This document shows, one piece after another, positions 59,854 through 64,000 of a stretch of 64,000 nucleotides of DNA. How positions within the stretch are numbered: position 1 is the first letter of the stretch; every line of letters begins with the position of its first letter. The stretch is from assembly GCF_002563675.1 (NCBI RefSeq), contig NZ_PDJC01000001.1, positions 310,001 to 374,000 on the forward strand, in the 5' to 3' direction. The translations under genes were made by a program, and so were the position numbers. This DNA comes from Propionicimonas paludicola (GTDB lineage: Bacteria; Actinomycetota; Actinomycetes; Propionibacteriales; Propionibacteriaceae). Below the pieces are notes generated by a model. It had not been told where the DNA came from, ran no database searches, and worked only from the letters and a program-made list of their open reading frames with translations.

Positions 59854-60732
59854 ATGTCGATCTGGCTCGACCAGCGCGCCAAGGTGATCGTGCAGGGGAT
59901 GACCGGCGGCGAAGGCCGCAAGCACACCCAGCGGATGATCGGAGCCGGCACTCGGATCGTCGCCGGTGTGACCCCGGGCAAGGGCGGACAGTCGGTGGTC
60001 TTCGAAGAAGATCCGGTCTCCGTCTACGACAGTGTGGCCGAGGCCAAGGAGGCCACCGGCGCGAACACGTCGGTGATCTTCGTCCCGGCGGCGCACACGG
60101 CCAAGGCCGTGCTGGACGCCATCGAGGCCGAGCTGGAACTGGTCGTGGTGATCACCGAGGGCGTGGCCGTCCGCGATACCGCCGAGTTCGTGGCCGCCGC
60201 CAAGCGCAGCGGCAAGACCCGGCTGATCGGCCCGAACTGCCCCGGCCTGATCAGCCCCGGGAAGTCGAATGTGGGGATCATTCCGCCCAACATCGCCGGA
60301 CCCGGCCCGATCGGACTGGTCTCCAAGTCCGGCACGCTGACCTATCAGATGATGTTCGAGCTGCGGGATCTGGGCTTCTCGTCGGCGGTCGGCATCGGTG
60401 GCGACCCGGTGAACGGGACCAGCCACATCGACGCCCTCGAGGCATTCGAGGCCGACCCGCAGACTGAGGCCATCGTGCTGATCGGCGAGATCGGCGGCGA
60501 TGCCGAGGAGCGGGCTGCGGCCTTCATCGCCGAGCATGTGACCAAGCCGGTGATCGGTTATGTGGCCGGATTCACGGCCCCGACCGGCAAGACCATGGGT
60601 CACGCCGGCGCCATCGTCACCGGTTCGTCGGGGACGGCGGCAGCCAAGAAGGTGGCTCTGGAGGCAGCCGGCGTCCGGGTCGGACGCACCCCGAGCGAGA
60701 CCGCTGTGCTGGCCCGAGCCGCGCTTCGCTGA
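59854..60732 (+). CDS. sucD: Succinate-CoA ligase, alpha subunit
   Basis: The 292-residue subunit binds CoA ([19 protein letters not shown], residues 11-29; GVTPGKGG) and carries the phospho-histidine His250 in [42 protein letters not shown] is the conserved central motif. It forms the ligase with SucC. GGAG precedes ATG 59854. The operon ends with a hairpin at 60733-60753. Confidence 0.97.
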   Translation: MSIWLDQRAKVIVQGMTGGEGRKHTQRMIGAGTRIVAGVTPGKGGQSVVFEEDPVSVYDSVAEAKEATGANTSVIFVPAAHTAKAVLDAIEAELELVVVITEGVAVRDTAEFVAAAKRSGKTRLIGPNCPGLISPGKSNVGIIPPNIAGPGPIGLVSKSGTLTYQMMFELRDLGFSSAVGIGGDPVNGTSHIDALEAFEADPQTEAIVLIGEIGGDAEERAAAFIAEHVTKPVIGYVAGFTAPTGKTMGHAGAIVTGSSGTAAAKKVALEAAGVRVGRTPSETAVLARAALR

Positions 60733-60753
60733 GCCCGTCCGTCACCGACGGGC
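60733..60753. terminator. Terminator after sucD
   Basis: GCCCGTC (60733-60739) and GACGGGC (60747-60753) form a perfect 7-bp stem with a 7-nt loop directly after the sucD stop. Confidence 0.65.
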
Positions 60754-60795
60754 AGGCCCGCAGGAGACTCAAGGAACCGTCCCCACGTCTCCGAC

Positions 60796-62838
60796 TCAGG
60801 GGAGCTGGGTGACCCGCTCCGCGGCGCGCTGGACGACGGCCTTCCAGGACTCGTCACTGAAGTCGAAGTCCTTGGTGGGGTTGGCCAGCAGGTAGACCAG
60901 ACGCTTGCCGACGGTGACCACCCCGACCCGGTAGAGCGGAGTGCTCTGCCCGGTCTTCTGAGTCACGTGGAAGGTGCTCCCGGAGAACTTCAGGCTGTTC
61001 GCGCCCGTGCCGGAGACCTTGGGGCCGCTGTCGACAGTGGCGGTCAGGGTGCGCTCGGCGCAGCTGGCGATGTTGGTGTTGATGGTCTTCGCCGCGGCGG
61101 TGGCCGCCTTGGCGTCGGCATAGGTGTAGGTCACCTGATCGACGCCGAAGCCGGAGGGGGCTTTGGGATCATCGGCCAGCAGCAGGGTGCGCTGGGTGTC
61201 GGCGTTTGCGCCGGACAGCCGGGTCAGGTCGACGCCTTCGCAGCCGCTGCCGAGGCTGTTCACCGGGTTGTCGGTGGAACTCCACCGACCGGAGCCGGGG
61301 GTGATTCGGGGCAGATCGGCGGCCACCAGCCAGCCGGGCTGGTTGCCGGCCGGCGGCAGGCTGGTCTTCACCTGGATGCCGGACGGGCAGGTGCCGTCCC
61401 CGCTGCTGCACTGGCGGGTCACCGAGTTGGACGCCACCGTGGCCACGGCCGTGACCGGCAGCTGGGTGCTGGTGGCCAGATCGATCAGGCTGACCGTGCG
61501 TCCGGTCCGGGAGAGCAACAGGGTGTGGTAGATCGGCTTGGCGTCCTGGACGGTGAGCATCACGGCGTTGGCCGAGTCGGTCATCCCGTCGATGGTCGAT
61601 GCGCCGTTGATCACGGCTACGTCGTCCGCGCAGATGCCGGTCTGCTGCAGGCGCAGCGCGTAGGCCGTGGAGGCGCTGGTCACGTCCGGGTAGACGTCCA
61701 CGATCTGCAGTAGAGAGTCGGTGGCCGAGGTCGTGGAGACGATCCGGCGGGCGCTGGTCCGCTGAGCGGCCGGTAGTCCGTCCGCGGTGGCCGGCAGGCA
61801 GAGCGGACGGGCGGCATTGGCCGCCTCCTGGGTGCCCCAGCTCTGTCCGCCGAGCGTGCCCAGCTCGGTGCTGGTCAGCAGCGGATCGATCGGAGCCTGG
61901 GCCGGGCTGTTGGTACCACTCGGAGCCGCGGAGCGCAGGCTCAGCAGGTAGATGGCCGAGATCACCAGCAGCACCACGATCGTCACGGAAGCGACGATGA
62001 TCACCACCGGGCGGCTCTTCCGCTGCGGCTGCTCGGGCTGCTCCGACCCGGTCGCAGTGGACCGGACCGGGCTGGACGGCGACGTCGGCGGGGCCAGCCG
62101 GGCGGCCGCAGTAGCGGCCAGTTCCTCGGGGCTGACCTTGTGGCCGCGGGATTCCTTGCGTGCGGCCTTCGCCTCGGCCGCGGCCTGCTTGGCTGCGGCC
62201 TGCTCGGCCTTGTGCTGCTCGTCAGCGGCCCGCTTGGCCTCGGCCCGCTCGGCCTTCAGCCGGGCGGCTTCGGCCCGTCGAGCCTGGCGCGGCGACAGCT
62301 CGGGCTCGGCGGCCCGCGGAGGCGTCGGCGCGGTATCGATCGACTTCGGGAACTTGTCGAAGGAGGTCGGACCGACCGGGGCAGCCGGTGCACCCAGCGC
62401 AGACTGGGGCGATCCGGTGACACCGCTCAGCGGCACGGTCACCGACGGCGGCGCGGTCGGACGGTTCGGCGGCGGCAGCACCGGATTGAAGTCCGGGATC
62501 GGCGACAGCGGGCTGGCAGCCGAGCGGCGGGGCGCGGCCCACTCGCCGTAGGGGATGTCATTGGCCGAGAAACGGCGTCCGTGTGCTGGCGGCAGCGCGC
62601 CCTCGGGATCCGGCAGCACCGGACGGGGCGGCGGCACCGGGGTGGTCAGTTTGGCGGGCTCGTCATCGCGGAACGCAGCCAGCCGACGCATCAGCCCGGT
62701 GTCGGTCAGCGGCGAGGGTGGCTCGTAGTGGTGGCCGGCGGGCGAGTCAGGGCTCTGCGGAGAGTCGGCCCAGTCGTCGGGGATGGGCCCGAGCGCCCGC
62801 CTCGGGGTGGACGAATCGTCATTCGCCACGTTTGCCAT
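60796..62838 (-). CDS. Single-pass membrane protein with two PknH_C-like extracellular domains
   Basis: The 680-residue protein has a long Pro/Ala-rich cytoplasmic part (about 1-165), a charged coiled segment rich in Ala/Lys/Glu/Arg (about 180-235), one membrane helix (about 275-297) and an extracellular part holding two similar modules of about 190 residues. Each has an LLTSTELG or LPRITPGS-type start, cysteines and a Val/Thr-rich beta pattern, resembling the PknH C-terminal sensor domain. Without a kinase domain it may be a stand-alone envelope sensor. ATG 62838 is chosen because GAGG lies 6 nt upstream. It is convergent with sucD. The domain match is from pattern only. Confidence 0.72.
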   Translation of the reverse strand: MANVANDDSSTPRRALGPIPDDWADSPQSPDSPAGHHYEPPSPLTDTGLMRRLAAFRDDEPAKLTTPVPPPRPVLPDPEGALPPAHGRRFSANDIPYGEWAAPRRSAASPLSPIPDFNPVLPPPNRPTAPPSVTVPLSGVTGSPQSALGAPAAPVGPTSFDKFPKSIDTAPTPPRAAEPELSPRQARRAEAARLKAERAEAKRAADEQHKAEQAAAKQAAAEAKAARKESRGHKVSPEELAATAAARLAPPTSPSSPVRSTATGSEQPEQPQRKSRPVVIIVASVTIVVLLVISAIYLLSLRSAAPSGTNSPAQAPIDPLLTSTELGTLGGQSWGTQEAANAARPLCLPATADGLPAAQRTSARRIVSTTSATDSLLQIVDVYPDVTSASTAYALRLQQTGICADDVAVINGASTIDGMTDSANAVMLTVQDAKPIYHTLLLSRTGRTVSLIDLATSTQLPVTAVATVASNSVTRQCSSGDGTCPSGIQVKTSLPPAGNQPGWLVAADLPRITPGSGRWSSTDNPVNSLGSGCEGVDLTRLSGANADTQRTLLLADDPKAPSGFGVDQVTYTYADAKAATAAAKTINTNIASCAERTLTATVDSGPKVSGTGANSLKFSGSTFHVTQKTGQSTPLYRVGVVTVGKRLVYLLANPTKDFDFSDESWKAVVQRAAERVTQLP

Positions 62839-62931
62839 CCCTTGCCTCGACACTGGTTGTCCGAGCCAGTGTAGTGGCGTCGGGCGTGTCCGGGACGTAG
62901 GCCGCAGCAGGTTGAGTCAGCATGGGTGGCG

Positions 62932-64000
62932 ATGGCCAGACAGACGAACCGAGGCTCCAGCCGCGTGCAACTGCAGGTGGACAGCGCCCGCACGATTCGA
63001 ATCCCGCACCTCGAAGGCGACCAGCCGCTGCTGCCGTGGCCGGTTGCCGCGATCGGCGGCGGGCTGCTCGCCGCCCTGGCCGGCTGCCTGGTGGTGGCCG
63101 GCATCGTCTTCGTGGGCTGGCTGAGCGCGATCGCCATCCCGGTGGCGGACATGCTCACCTTCGCCGGACGAGGCTGGCTGCTGGTCAACGGCGGACGTCT
63201 CGAACTGGGAGCCGGGGAGATCACCCTGGTCCCGCTCACCCTCAGCCTCGGTGTGGCCGCTCTGGTCGGCTGGATCGGTGCCTTCGGCTACCGGCAAGCT
63301 CGACTGAGCTCGGCCGTCGAGCCGGCGCCGGCCCGACGCTCGCTCCTGATCCTGGCTACCGCGGCCCAGGTCGCCCTGGGCTATACGGCATTCACCACCG
63401 GGGTGGCTTGGGGCGTGGGTGAGCTGACCGACGGCTGGGCCGGGCTGGTCGGTGCCGCCGGGCTGAGCCTGGGTGCGGCGCTGATCGGGGCGGTGACGGC
63501 CGATGGCTACCTGCTGGCTGCCCCGTGGCCGGGCTGGCTGCGGGCCGGTCTCCGCGGCGCCGGCGCCGGAGTCCTCGCTCTGGTGCTGCTGGCCGCAACC
63601 GTGCTGCTGATCGCGGTGATCCAGGGCGGTGGCCGGATCCAGAGCCTGGAGGACAGCATCGGCTTCGATACCGGCGGAGTCGTGGTGTGGGGCGCGCTGT
63701 TGGTCGGCTACCTGCCCAACCTGCTCGGCTGGGCGCTGTCCTGGGTGATCGGTGGGGGCTTCAGCGTCGGAAGCCAGACCCTGGTTTCGCTGTGGACCAC
63801 CCAGCTGGGCATGGTGCCCGCGGTTCCGATCCTCGGAGTCCTGCCCGGCGACGGTCCGGCCGACCCGTGGCTGCTGAGCTGGCTGGCTGCCGGCGTTCTG
63901 GTCGGGCTGATCGCCGGACTGGTCGGAGCGCGATCAGTGATCGGGGGACCGGCATCGGCGGTGGCTGCGGCCGGGTGCGCCGGAGTGTTCGCCGGTGCGG
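62932..64000 (+). CDS. DUF6350 multi-pass membrane protein (partial, C-terminus off window)
   Basis: The frame is open from ATG 62932 to the window edge (356 codons visible). It starts with a polar segment (about residues 1-35), then many hydrophobic helices: VAAIGGGLLAALAGCLVVAGIVFVG (about 38-62), LSLGVAALVGWIGAFGYRQ, and a repeated helix-loop-helix pattern with AWPG- and GFDTGG-type loops. Actinobacterial DUF6350 proteins of this type lie after sucCD and before purN-purH, which fits. Function unknown. GTG 62926, two codons upstream in frame, is an alternative start and neither has a clear ribosome site. Confidence 0.8.
   Translation, partial: MARQTNRGSSRVQLQVDSARTIRIPHLEGDQPLLPWPVAAIGGGLLAALAGCLVVAGIVFVGWLSAIAIPVADMLTFAGRGWLLVNGGRLELGAGEITLVPLTLSLGVAALVGWIGAFGYRQARLSSAVEPAPARRSLLILATAAQVALGYTAFTTGVAWGVGELTDGWAGLVGAAGLSLGAALIGAVTADGYLLAAPWPGWLRAGLRGAGAGVLALVLLAATVLLIAVIQGGGRIQSLEDSIGFDTGGVVVWGALLVGYLPNLLGWALSWVIGGGFSVGSQTLVSLWTTQLGMVPAVPILGVLPGDGPADPWLLSWLAAGVLVGLIAGLVGARSVIGGPASAVAAAGCAGVFAGA

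Noticed and set aside
62990-63008. tRNA-like GATTCGAATCCC segment
   Set aside because: It resembles a T-arm, but no acceptor or D-arm surrounds it and it is in frame inside the DUF6350 gene.

Overview
The window is about 64 kb of high-GC chromosomal DNA from an actinobacterium. Gene content and promoter style support this: guaB beside guaB3, groES-groEL under CIRCE control, a DUF4032 protein, an MptB-like mannosyltransferase, PspC-domain signalling proteins next to guaA and pcrA, a sucC-sucD-DUF6350 order, and many TANNNT boxes lying 6-8 nt before an ATG/GTG start (leaderless genes). Propionibacteriaceae or a close relative is my best guess, not a demonstrated assignment. I see no rRNA, tRNA, insertion sequence, prophage or CRISPR array.

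Layout. 1-5.7 kb: sugar isomerase-like gene and LacI regulator, then two EamA exporters, a PfpI-type protein and a TrmB-like regulator. 5.8-7.8 kb: secreted cytochrome b5-like protein and an ECF sigma factor with a membrane partner. 7.9-12 kb: rlmB, cysS, GntR, DUF4032. 12-14.2 kb: groES-groEL under a double CIRCE. 14.3-18 kb: ABC exporter and two-component system. 18-23 kb: guaB3, guaB, SDR-type epimerase, MptB-like enzyme. 23-29.3 kb: alpha-glucoside ABC importer operon with GH13 enzyme and LacI regulator. 29.3-36.5 kb: divergent locus resembling Amadori-product (fructosamine) catabolism. 36.5-42.2 kb: chorismate mutase, a pair of 108-bp repeats, then the sulfur block (DUF4395, thioredoxin, cysK; metY, metB). 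42.3-52.6 kb: guaA and PspC-family genes, split by a cellobiose-type ABC operon, then a sensor kinase/response regulator pair. 52.7-64 kb: pcrA, ROK protein, MFS exporter, M23 peptidase, sucCD, a PknH_C-like membrane protein and a DUF6350 protein cut by the window edge.

The most notable material is regulatory. Two short leaderless ORFs rich in cysteine precede the DUF4395-thioredoxin-cysK and metY-metB operons, and a third Cys-containing mini-ORF is start-stop coupled to metB. Together they look like a translation-based cysteine (and perhaps methionine) sensing layer over the whole sulfur amino-acid block. The cytochrome b5-like gene carries three heptamers at exactly 11-bp spacing that abut its -35 position, the geometry of an OmpR-family activator site. 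The aroQ-cysK gap holds a 108-bp structured element in two copies. The cellobiose operon appears to interrupt an otherwise contiguous PspC signalling cluster.
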